Shown here in pieces: positions 43,414-50,479 of a stretch of DNA of 64,000 bases (its first letter is position 1; every line of letters starts with the position of its first letter). The notes under the pieces were generated by a model that saw only the letters and a list, made by a program, of their open reading frames with translations, was not told the DNA's origin and did not search any database. The stretch is from Pachyseris speciosa (Eukaryota; Cnidaria; Anthozoa; Scleractinia; Pachyseridae). The stretch spans positions 531,001 through 595,000 of the forward strand of contig JAEMWC010000082.1 in NCBI GenBank assembly GCA_016490735.1. The letters run 5' to 3'. The translations under genes and the position numbers were made by a program.

Positions 43414-44412
43414 TTATAATATATCTTTTAAATCCCTAAATGGTATCCAACTGTTAAATTCGTCACTATAACCCTTCCACTTCACCAAAGCTTGTTTTTT
43501 CTTATAGTCTCTGCGAATGACTTTATCGATACGGAAAACATCCTGTCTGGCTTTTAATAATTCAGGTTCATAAAAACTCCCTTCAATATCTTCACCTTTC
43601 AGATCCTTTATTTTGTTTGTTATTGGATTGGTGTATTGAATCTTATCAACTGTGAACACTTCCTCAGTCCAATTTGGTGTATAGCCCTTGTCGAACACAT
43701 TCCGTTTATACTTAGATATTCGGACCTTGTCGCCGACTTTAAATTTTGGTTTAGCTGATAATGGTTCCATATCACCATATAGATTAAAGTAAACAGTTGC
43801 TTCATTCTTTTTCTTTGAAGCCTCTGTAGGTGTCATCTTTATGCTTGAATGTTTGGTATTATTATACTGTTTCACTAATTTTGGTAACATGTCTAAATAC
43901 TGTATATTGCCTTGAACAGTCAACTGCTTCCACATTTTGGATTTAATTGTCCTATTCCATCTTTCAACTACTGATGACTTCTCTTCGTTCTCAGTTGAGT
44001 ACATCTGTACACTATGTTTCCCTAGCAAGTCCTTCAAGTGTTTGTTATAGAATTCTTTTCCCTTATCAACCCATAAATACTGTGGTTTTCTGCCTTCCTT
44101 GAATATTGTTTTGAATGCTTCAGTGACAGATTCACCTTTCTTATCCTTCAATGGGACAATCCAACCATATTTGCTGAAGACATCAATAACCATAAGAAGA
44201 TATCGATAACGTTTATTCCATTTACTGAACTGTTGCATTTCAACTAGATCACTTGCCCTTATTTCATCAATTTTATTCACAATCACACGCCGCCGAGTGA
44301 AATTTCGTTTTATGGGTGCATGTAATTCATCTGCTAATTTTTCTTGCCAGTTTTCTTCACTCGACGGCTTTTTCCGTTTTTTGAAACACCAAGACCTAAT
44401 TTCTGTTTTTTG
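43414..44412 (-). CDS. Polinton integrase (DDE) with C-terminal chromodomain
   Basis: The rve core has D in 'ASDLVEM', D in 'LWVDKGKEF' and E in 'SSVVERWNRT'. A basic C-terminal SH3-like region follows, then a chromodomain ending 'VKWKGYSDEFNSWIPF'. It inserts the element and gives 6 bp duplications; the chromodomain may target histone marks. The open frame runs from 44412 (after a TGA) to 43414 with no ATG before the first catalytic Asp. A GTG at 44286 is the only near-cognate choice I noted, and conserved-looking sequence continues upstream of it. The frame is -1 relative to the PLA2-like gene, which overlaps it, and an A_AAA_AAC heptamer lies in the overlap (44376-44382). Confidence 0.9.
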   Translation of the reverse strand, partial: QKTEIRSWCFKKRKKPSSEENWQEKLADELHAPIKRNFTRRRVIVNKIDEIRASDLVEMQQFSKWNKRYRYLLMVIDVFSKYGWIVPLKDKKGESVTEAFKTIFKEGRKPQYLWVDKGKEFYNKHLKDLLGKHSVQMYSTENEEKSSVVERWNRTIKSKMWKQLTVQGNIQYLDMLPKLVKQYNNTKHSSIKMTPTEASKKKNEATVYFNLYGDMEPLSAKPKFKVGDKVRISKYKRNVFDKGYTPNWTEEVFTVDKIQYTNPITNKIKDLKGEDIEGSFYEPELLKARQDVFRIDKVIRRDYKKKQALVKWKGYSDEFNSWIPFRDLKDIL

Positions 44413-44972
44413 TCAATTAAGAATCTGGCTGTTTGACCCCATTTTGGCATCTCACCATATGGTATCTGATCAAGAGATTTAATCATTGTTCTATCACAGT
44501 CTCCTTTGTCTTTTTTCATGTCATAACAAATATCATGATAAGCTGCTATTTCATCTACTTTATTGTAAGGTAGGACATTCCATTTTGTAACCTCACCTGT
44601 ATTTTTATCATATTCCAACTGCTCGTGCAATGGGTTATAAGGTCCCATATATTTATACTTACTTGGAGTCCAACCTGCTTTTGGTTTAGGAAGCTTGCCA
44701 ATCAATTTGTGGATATCAATAGCTCCACCGTAATCCAATCCCTTGATATCTGTTTTGTAACGAATATTTGGTCTCACTTTTGTTGACAGTTGTTTTAAAG
44801 CTTCTGACCCAACCTTTGTGATAGCCGGCTTTGCGAGGGAAAGTCCTTTGTCAATTAATTTCTTTTGCAGCTTTGGATTTCTCATTGCTTCTGATGCATA
44901 ATATCTACCTATTTCAACACCTTTCTTCGCTAAATAAGGGACACCATGTTCCAAGAATCCTGTTAGTGCCAT
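44334..44972 (-). CDS. Virion PLA2-like protein (212 aa, frame open from 45020)
   Basis: A phospholipase A2-like domain of the parvovirus VP1u/adintovirus type has the calcium-loop-like 'YMGPYNPL' (about 108-115) and the catalytic His-Asp in 'AAYHDICY' (146-147), with acidic/Cys residues after. The N-terminal half is helical and basic; the C-terminus is Lys-rich. In parvoviruses such domains help virions cross endosomal membranes; the role here is by analogy. The frame continues upstream of the ATG without a stop to 45020, directly after the small zinc-protein gene in -1 register, so a longer product is possible. Confidence 0.85.
   Translation of the reverse strand: MALTGFLEHGVPYLAKKGVEIGRYYASEAMRNPKLQKKLIDKGLSLAKPAITKVGSEALKQLSTKVRPNIRYKTDIKGLDYGGAIDIHKLIGKLPKPKAGWTPSKYKYMGPYNPLHEQLEYDKNTGEVTKWNVLPYNKVDEIAAYHDICYDMKKDKGDCDRTMIKSLDQIPYGEMPKWGQTARFLIDKKQKLGLGVSKNGKSRRVKKTGKKN
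44376..44382 (-). promoter_or_regulatory. Candidate -1 frameshift heptamer A_AAA_AAC
   Basis: In frame with the PLA2-like gene (codons TCA AAA AAC), 14 codons before its stop. A -1 slip here enters exactly the integrase frame. No strong downstream stem is seen. Confidence 0.5.
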
Positions 44973-44993
44973 ATCAGCAGCTGAATCTAGTAT

Positions 44994-45026
44994 GCCCGCC
45001 CCTTCAGACGGGCTAATCAGTTTCCC
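44994..45026 (-). promoter_or_regulatory. Candidate -1 frameshift signal: G_GGA_AAC, spacer, stem-loop
   Basis: Minus strand: heptamer GGGAAAC (45026-45020) in frame with the zinc-protein gene, immediately followed by UGA. A 6 nt spacer UGAUUA (45019-45014) is followed by GCCCGUC (45013-45007), loop UGAAGG (45006-45001) and GGCGGGC (45000-44994), a 7 bp GC-rich stem in otherwise AT-rich DNA. Confidence 0.65.
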
Positions 45027-45175
45027 CGATTTCTGACAAATTTAGTCTTTGTGATTCCACATTCAGCACAAGTGCATTTCATCATAGTTCGACCATTTTT
45101 TGTCTTTTGATATCTTTCACTTCCAGGTACACATTCAGTCTGCTTCTTCTGTTTAACACAATATGATTTTACCAT
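45017..45175 (-). CDS. Small zinc-ribbon protein (52 aa, DUF5679-like)
   Basis: Begins 'MVKSYCVKQKKQTECVPG' and ends with 'KCTCAECGITKTKF', giving two Cys pairs (C-x-C-x2-C plus N-terminal Cys). This resembles the DUF5679 zinc-binding module seen in viruses and Polinton-like elements. TCTAA lies 12 nt before the ATG, marking it as a late gene. The next downstream frame (PLA2-like) opens at the same point in -1 register, so the two may form one frameshift product with a zinc module at its N-terminus. Confidence 0.75.
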   Translation of the reverse strand: MVKSYCVKQKKQTECVPGSERYQKTKNGRTMMKCTCAECGITKTKFVRNRGN

Positions 45176-45187
45176 TATACCATTAAG

Positions 45188-45748
45188 TTAGATATTTTTG
45201 AAGTAGTCTAGGATGAATCTGTGATTGACACTCGTATCTGTTGGACTGAATTTGGAGTTGTGTATTATATCCAGTATAGATGTTCCTTTTTGTCTCTCAA
45301 GAAGATAGTATAAACACCAATATCCACATAATACTGATTCCCTTTCTTGTATCTCATCACCAGAGTATTCAAGTTGTTTACCGCTTGCAGCCATATACAT
45401 TTGAACTTCTGTTGGCATCATTAAACCGAAAGAGTCGAAGTATTCACAGTATTTATCATTTTTGAAATTCCTATAACAAACCCAATGAGTACCAGGTCCA
45501 ATTTTGGAATCAAGATTGACTATCCCACATTCATTGTTTTTTATTTGTCTAGGAAGATTGTCTCTTGAAAATACTCCTCTAAAATGTTTTATTCCAAGTT
45601 GTTTCACCCAATTGATTAAATCAAAGTTGGATAAGGGTTTATTTACAAAATGGTTCCTAGTATGGGGATTGAATTGAACGGGCTGTCTTTTCCTAACAGA
45701 AGTCCTTTTCCCTTTCTGGTCTTTTTGTTTACCCCATAACCGATTGGG
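45188..45748 (-). CDS. Adenain-type cysteine protease
   Basis: An Ulp1/adenain (C5/C48) fold is indicated by His in 'GTHWVCY', Asp in 'EYFDSFG' and Cys in 'LCGYWCLYYLL'. Numbered from the GTG at 45607 these are H41, D58 and C94. It matures capsid proteins in adenoviruses and, by inference, in Polintons. The open frame starts after a TAA at 45749-45751 and contains no ATG before the catalytic region. The GTG at 45607 is too far downstream, because coherent sequence ('NKPLSNFDLINW') lies before it. It overlaps, in -1 register, the extension frame of the core protein, which carries a G_GGA_AAA heptamer at 45706-45712. Confidence 0.85.
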   Translation of the reverse strand, partial: PNRLWGKQKDQKGKRTSVRKRQPVQFNPHTRNHFVNKPLSNFDLINWVKQLGIKHFRGVFSRDNLPRQIKNNECGIVNLDSKIGPGTHWVCYRNFKNDKYCEYFDSFGLMMPTEVQMYMAASGKQLEYSGDEIQERESVLCGYWCLYYLLERQKGTSILDIIHNSKFSPTDTSVNHRFILDYFKNI

Positions 45749-45798
45749 TTATCCCATGTACCAAAGACAGGTGGCGATTGCCATGGAATCATAACGTG
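45643..45798 (-). CDS. C-terminal extension frame of the core (pX-like) protein
   Basis: A 51-codon stretch in -1 register to the core gene is open from 45798 to the TAA at 45643-45645. Its sequence is Gly/Pro/Lys-rich with 'KGKGLLLG', which looks like an authentic conserved tail, not random reading. It can be reached by a -1 slip on the in-frame GGGAAAC at 45798-45804, or it became separated by an indel in the A10 run just upstream. I cannot tell which. Confidence 0.55.
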   Translation of the reverse strand, partial: HVMIPWQSPPVFGTWDNPIGYGVNKKTRKGKGLLLGKDSPFNSIPILGTIL

Positions 45799-46505
45799 TT
45801 TCCCACCACTTTTATTTTTTTTTTGACTGCAATGTGATCTGGAACATGAACTGGTATTGACCGTCTAGAACGGCTGTGTTCAACATGCAAACCCTTCCCT
45901 GTTAATTTTCTGATTGCTTCTATGGCTAAAGGAATTCCAATACTCGCCAATATTGTTCCAATACCTTTTCCAGTTTGAGCTTTTGTCGGTTTTATAATAA
46001 CGTCTCCGCCATACTGCATTTTTTGGATAATATCTGCCATCTGTCTCGTATTCAATAAATTTCCTACATTCAATAATTGGGATAAATTAGCATTAGGAAT
46101 AAGAAATCCTCCACTTTGTTTCTTCCCAAATAGTTTATCAATGCCGAGACTTGCAAATGAAGAAAGAGCATCTGTGGCCAATGCTGGAGCCGCTTTAGCT
46201 ACTGCCTTACCTGCATATGGCAATAGTCTTGTTCCAAGTGAAAAAAGACTTGACCAAAGAGAACCTCCAGGTACAACAGCTTTTCTGATTTGACTTTTTG
46301 ATATATTGATATCAGAACCTTTTCCCAATCTTTTTGATTTCATCAGTTTGTTGATTTGTCTTTTTGTCAACATAAGTTGATCACCGCCAGATAATTCATC
46401 ATGAGTCAGCCTCAATGTTACCGCTGAATTTGATTTAATAGCTTTTGCCAGCTTTTCTTTCTGACCTTGTGACAGTGTCACTCCATGAGGATGATAAGTA
46501 GTCAT
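45789..46505 (-). CDS. Virion core protein, adenovirus pX/pVI-like (238 aa)
   Basis: Basic N-terminus ('LTKRQINKLMKSKR'), a central Ala/Gly-rich hydrophobic segment ('YAGKAVAKAAPALATDALSS'), then Gly-Lys motifs and a basic end. This composition fits condensing/membrane-active core proteins of adenoviruses and adintoviruses. The gene begins beside the AT-rich 46506-46673 spacer and, unlike its neighbours, has no TCTAA before the ATG. The 0-frame ends at 45789 shortly after an A10 run and a GGGAAAC heptamer. Confidence 0.7.
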   Translation of the reverse strand: MTTYHPHGVTLSQGQKEKLAKAIKSNSAVTLRLTHDELSGGDQLMLTKRQINKLMKSKRLGKGSDINISKSQIRKAVVPGGSLWSSLFSLGTRLLPYAGKAVAKAAPALATDALSSFASLGIDKLFGKKQSGGFLIPNANLSQLLNVGNLLNTRQMADIIQKMQYGGDVIIKPTKAQTGKGIGTILASIGIPLAIEAIRKLTGKGLHVEHSRSRRSIPVHVPDHIAVKKKIKVVGNTL

Positions 46506-46673
46506 ATAATATATGTTTATACTAAATTGTATTTAATATAAATAATGATTTAATTTAATTATTTAATTATTTAATTTATTTTATTATTTATTTTATTTAA
46601 TTATTTATTTTATTTAATTATTTAATTTATTTCTTTATTTAATTATTTAATTTATTTATTTAATTATTTCCAT
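46506..46673. repeat. AT-only spacer, (TTTAATTA)n
   Basis: A run of TTTAATTATTTAATTTATTT words, almost without G or C, separates the core and capsid genes. Confidence 0.9.
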
Positions 46674-47884
46674 TTACATAGATCTCAGAATCAACTTTCC
46701 ATCAGTCTTTCTCATCTCAACATCCTGTTCATACAACACAAGTGCATACACACTGTAATCATGATCTGCTGCAGCACTTAAAGTGTATTTGAAAGTCAGT
46801 TTTGTCATTCCATCTTTTATGTCCTGCTTCTGTTTTTTCAGATCAAAGTAAATGAAAGGGAATATTGTACCGAAGTTTCCCCTGTTAAGAAGGGTGTTTT
46901 CATTGAATTCATTTACAACTTTAACATAATTCAATGCATCTCTGAATACCCTTGTGGGCTCTGTTGATGGTTTGTAATGAACCTCTGGATAATCGTTTCC
47001 ATTTCCAACCTCTAGATAGCAATTAGTCAAAGTTTTGTCATTACCCACAGCAAAAGTGTTGTACAAGAATTTATTGGCTGTCTGAGATGCATCACTTGCA
47101 TCATTGATGATGAATACAAAGACATGCCTGGGTTTGTTTATTCCTGTTGAAATACGGAAATTAGCTGTCTGTTGTCTTGTTGAATTGCCTCTCTCAACCA
47201 TTTCTCTCATGTAAGTCCATTTTCTGGTGTCAAGATAAGTGCCCATGTACAAAGACTTTCCCGCAGAATTGAAAATTATTCTTGGAACAATCAGCTGGAA
47301 TTTAGTCAGTATCACACGACATTCATCACTAGCCTGCCAAATTACATTTGCATCACTCTCAAGTGTTAGGTTCACCTCTACTTTTGAGTTAGGCATGAGT
47401 TCACCCCAAAAGCTTTTGAAAAAACCGTATCTGTTCAATGCTATCTCTGCATTTATTTCACCACCATCATTAAGCAAAGCTTTACGATCTGAGAATCCTT
47501 TATAATATAGGCATAACCCTGTGAATACTCAAGCAATGACTTAATATTTGTGGCTTGGTTAGCATCTCGGCATTCATAAACATCGATTCCATTCATTTTT
47601 ACATTAATGGTGTTAATAAGAGCGTGAACTGAATTAACAATACCATTTCGATCTGCAGCAGCAATATTAGCTCCATCTGCAAGCTTATTTTCTTTGAAAA
47701 TAACATTAAAACGGGCATTATACCAGTCAAATGGTGTTGTCTCTCCACTGTTATCAACAACAAATCGGTAACCTGTTTTCCTCTGATGAGCATTGTTTGC
47801 AACTACAGTATTAAGTGCTGTCTCAAGCTCAAAGACAACATCTTCATATCGTTCGATATATTTAGAATCACGATAGTTTGACAT
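46674..47884 (-). pseudogene. Major capsid protein, frameshifted
   Basis: Two overlapping frames, 47453-47884 (from ATG 47884) and 46674-47477, together encode about 410 residues rich in beta-strand patterns ('INTINVKMNGIDVYE', 'VEVNLTLESDANVIWQ', 'VILTKFQLIVPRIIF'). This fits a jelly-roll capsid of the Polinton group. The second frame is open upstream to about 47536 and coherent sequence switches near 47490-47515. No slippery heptamer exists in the overlap, so this is a real indel, not programmed. TCTAA is 11 nt before the start. Assignment as MCP rests on size, position and fold-like pattern. Confidence 0.7.
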
Positions 47885-47957
47885 ATATTATTGTGTTAGA
47901 TAAAAGTTACTTAATTTTTCGAGGTCTACTTCTCTTTCTTTTGATCTCACCCCCAGT

Positions 47958-48155
47958 CTAAATCTCACTCTCAGTTCCACTTTTTCTCTTTTTCTTACTT
48001 AAAAGTTCTATTATTTTGTCACCACCTTTTTTGCCAACATGTTCACCAATTGTTGTAGCTGCTTTTTTTACAGCTGTTTTGATAGCATCACTCACTACTC
48101 CTTTACCCTGTTTTGTGTGATATTTTTCATATTCCGCGTATTCAAATCTCCTCAT
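47958..48155 (-). CDS. Small basic virion-type protein (65 aa)
   Basis: An amphipathic helix-rich sequence ('IKTAVKKAATTIGEHVGKKG') with a strongly basic end ('SKKKRK'). It lies between the two capsid genes, as small core/cement proteins often do. Family not recognised. CCTAA, not TCTAA, sits 6 nt before the ATG. Confidence 0.6.
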   Translation of the reverse strand: MRRFEYAEYEKYHTKQGKGVVSDAIKTAVKKAATTIGEHVGKKGGDKIIELLSKKKRKSGTESEI

Positions 48156-48168
48156 ATACTATTAGGTT

Positions 48169-48949
48169 TTATAATTCTGTCCCTCTCAAGAATAACTCAA
48201 TATACCAATCTATCCCATTTAAATCAACTGGTGCTCCGGAAGAATCAGTGACATAAAAACGTATTGAGCTGATTGTGTGTGTTGAGATAGGATTCCATGA
48301 AAGAAAACGAGGTTTGTAAGTGAAAGGTAAACTTCTGACGAGATCTGTGACTGGAATAACAGCGATTGTGTTTGTACTATTGCCATCAACAATGCTATCT
48401 ATCACATTATCACAATTGATATAAATTTCATCCACTCCTCTTGTAATATCTGGTAGATTTGTTCCATATTCTGTTGCTGAAACTAATTTTGAATCGAAAC
48501 CGATAAGTTTTCTGAAATCATTATTTCTCAGATCCACACGATAATTTTCATTGAGTTCAATCAAAATGCGATATGTTGACAAAACGAAATACATGTTAAT
48601 ACCATACTGGAATTTTGATTTGTCTGTTTCAGATGGATTCAGTACATGGCTATTTTTACTCATATACTCATGAATGTAACTATTGATATCGTCGTATGAA
48701 TACATTCCGTCAACGAATGTTATTGTTTCCCAGTTTGCACCTTTGTCATAGCTATATTTAATTTGATTATTCCCAAAAATTCTCTGATATTGTATCAACT
48801 GTATGTCATATTGATAACATTCACAGCCATTTCATATTTCAAATCATTCGTTAATTTGATAGGTGTATTGAATCTTTTTTCAAAATCATGACTCTTACAC
48901 CAATTTTGTCTCTGTTTTTACTGTTGAATCGTAATGAAATTTCTGTCAT
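48169..48949 (-). pseudogene. Minor capsid (penton-like) protein, broken
   Basis: The longest frame (48169-48798) contains 'IKYSYDKGANWETITF' and 'GMYSYDDINSYI' with beta-rich flanks, a pattern seen in structural proteins of cnidarian Polinton-like elements. It has no ATG start: coherent sequence continues upstream in two other frames to an ATG at 48949, which has TCTAA exactly 11 nt before it. The breaks lie near 48905-48925 and 48765-48815, both at or near homopolymers, and a TGA lies where a Trp codon would fit. Capsid role is inferred from neighbours. Confidence 0.6.
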
Positions 48950-48955
48950 ATACTT

Positions 48956-49792
48956 TTACATTAGATATTTCATCATTATTTTATTAAGCTCCTCGTTTCC
49001 AACAATACCCAGTCTGCTTAATGTGTGCAATATATTTACAAACTCATTTCTGACACTCATACTGTTATTACCTGCGAATAGGGACCCACCCAGCAACTGT
49101 AGTCTTGAAAGCAAGTCACCAATATTATTATAATGAAAAACGCCTGCTCCATATTGTTTTCTCTTTCTCATTCCTTGCCCTGTTTTGTATTTGTAAGAAG
49201 CCAGTACATCTGCAATCGTTTCTCTATATTTCTTCAAAGTTTGTAATTCTCTGTCATAAGATTGTTTATCTTCTGGTGTTTTCGCAAATCTTTTTTTAAC
49301 TCCAATACTTTTAGCTGTATCTCCAGATCTTTTCTTTTCCTCGAGAAGTTTTTGTGGGCTGACTTGAGTTAAATCGGATGGTTTCAAAAGCTTGTTATTT
49401 TTTAATATGATTCTGTCATCTTTATCAAAATTATTATCGATATTTAAAATGCTGGGTTTCCTATCCTCATCTTTTGGAGGTGCTTCAATTGCCAAAGGAA
49501 GTTCCGTTCCCATTGTAATTGCTCTTATATTAGATTCTATAACATCATCAAGTCCTCGTTTTAAATCCTGCTGGTTTTCTTTCAACTGTTCAATGACTTT
49601 ATCCTGTTTTTTGTCAACACTTTCTTTCACACTCTTCTGAACATCAATAGAGGGTTTTAGTAATTCTGATGTTGTATCATATGCATCCTGTTTTGCGTTT
49701 TCATAAGTCTTGATAACCTCACGAACTTCTCTAGTCCTATTTCCAGCTTCAATTCCACTTTTGAGAAGCCTTTTCATACGTTCTATATCCAT
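48956..49792 (-). CDS. Coiled-coil virion-block protein (278 aa)
   Basis: Not recognised. Residues about 1-90 are heptad-rich ('VDKKQDKVIEQLKENQQDLKRGLDDV'-type; at most a coiled coil). A Lys-rich middle and a hydrophobic C-terminus ('LSRLQLLGGSLFAG') follow. The ATG at 49792 is chosen because TCTAA lies exactly 11 nt upstream and the preceding codons are non-ATG. It is divergent from the packaging ATPase with only 36 bp between start codons. Probably structural. Confidence 0.7.
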   Translation of the reverse strand: MDIERMKRLLKSGIEAGNRTREVREVIKTYENAKQDAYDTTSELLKPSIDVQKSVKESVDKKQDKVIEQLKENQQDLKRGLDDVIESNIRAITMGTELPLAIEAPPKDEDRKPSILNIDNNFDKDDRIILKNNKLLKPSDLTQVSPQKLLEEKKRSGDTAKSIGVKKRFAKTPEDKQSYDRELQTLKKYRETIADVLASYKYKTGQGMRKRKQYGAGVFHYNNIGDLLSRLQLLGGSLFAGNNSMSVRNEFVNILHTLSRLGIVGNEELNKIMMKYLM

Positions 49793-49828
49793 ATACAATT
49801 GTGTTAGACTAATCTAAACTATTAACAT
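49793..49828. promoter_or_regulatory. Divergent late promoter with back-to-back TCTAA motifs
   Basis: The only sequence between two divergent ATGs. The core TTAGACTAATCTAA (49804-49817) contains one TCTAA per strand, each 11 nt from its ATG. Confidence 0.75.
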
Positions 49829-50468
49829 ATGGAAATTCCAAATTATGATATCGTTCAGAATTCAAATAATTCATTCAGACAGTTGTATCCGTATATGCCA
49901 AAAGATACATTCAGAATGTTATTGGCTGGAAATTCTGGATCTGGAAAGACAACCTTGTTCTTGCATCTGATTATGGAACCGTTAGTCTATTATGATCAAA
50001 TACATCTGTATGCCAAGAACTTGGATCAAGACAAATATCAATATTTACAGCAAGTTATGGATGGAATAAGCAAAGAGGTTGGTTACCCTGTTCTGGTATG
50101 CAGTCAAGATGAAATTTTACCTGTTGAACAAATTAAAGACACTGATTTACAGCGACTGGTTGTATTTGATGATTTCGTGACTGATAAAAAACAAGATCAA
50201 ATCATAAGCTATTTCATTCAGGGTCGCCACAAAAATTGTTCAGTACTGTACCTAACACAGTCATTCTATGGATGCCCAAAATCTGTCAGACTCAATTGTA
50301 GCCACTTCTGCCTTTATGATTTCCCATCCACAAGAGAGAGAAACTGTATCTCCCAAGAACTGGCAATCGATAAGCAGAAGTATATTGAAGCAACAAAAAC
50401 CGTATTCCTTCTGTTATGTTGATAAACCAATGAAAACAGTGAAGAGAAACTTTTATGGTGTTATCTAA
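49829..50468 (+). pseudogene. FtsK/HerA-type packaging ATPase, frameshifted near the end
   Basis: Walker A GNSGSGKT (34-41) and Walker B 'LVVFDDF' (about 110-116), followed by 'YLTQSFYGCPKSVR', match A32-like packaging ATPases that pump DNA into capsids. The main frame (49829-50422) ends abnormally. The natural C-terminus, with 'DKPMKTVKRNFYGVI', is in the +1 frame ending at 50468, so there is an extra base in the A5 run near 50395-50401. The catalytic part is intact. TCTAA is 11 nt before the ATG. Confidence 0.88.
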
Positions 50469-50479
50469 TCTAATATTAT

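Noticed and set aside
47480..47536. Programmed frameshift in the major capsid gene
   Set aside because: The register is -1, but no phased X_XXY_YYZ heptamer exists in the overlap, so it is an indel.
50395..50401. Programmed +1 frameshift at the ATPase end
   Set aside because: It sits in a plain A5 run with no rare codon or stop at the shift site; a single-base insertion is simpler.
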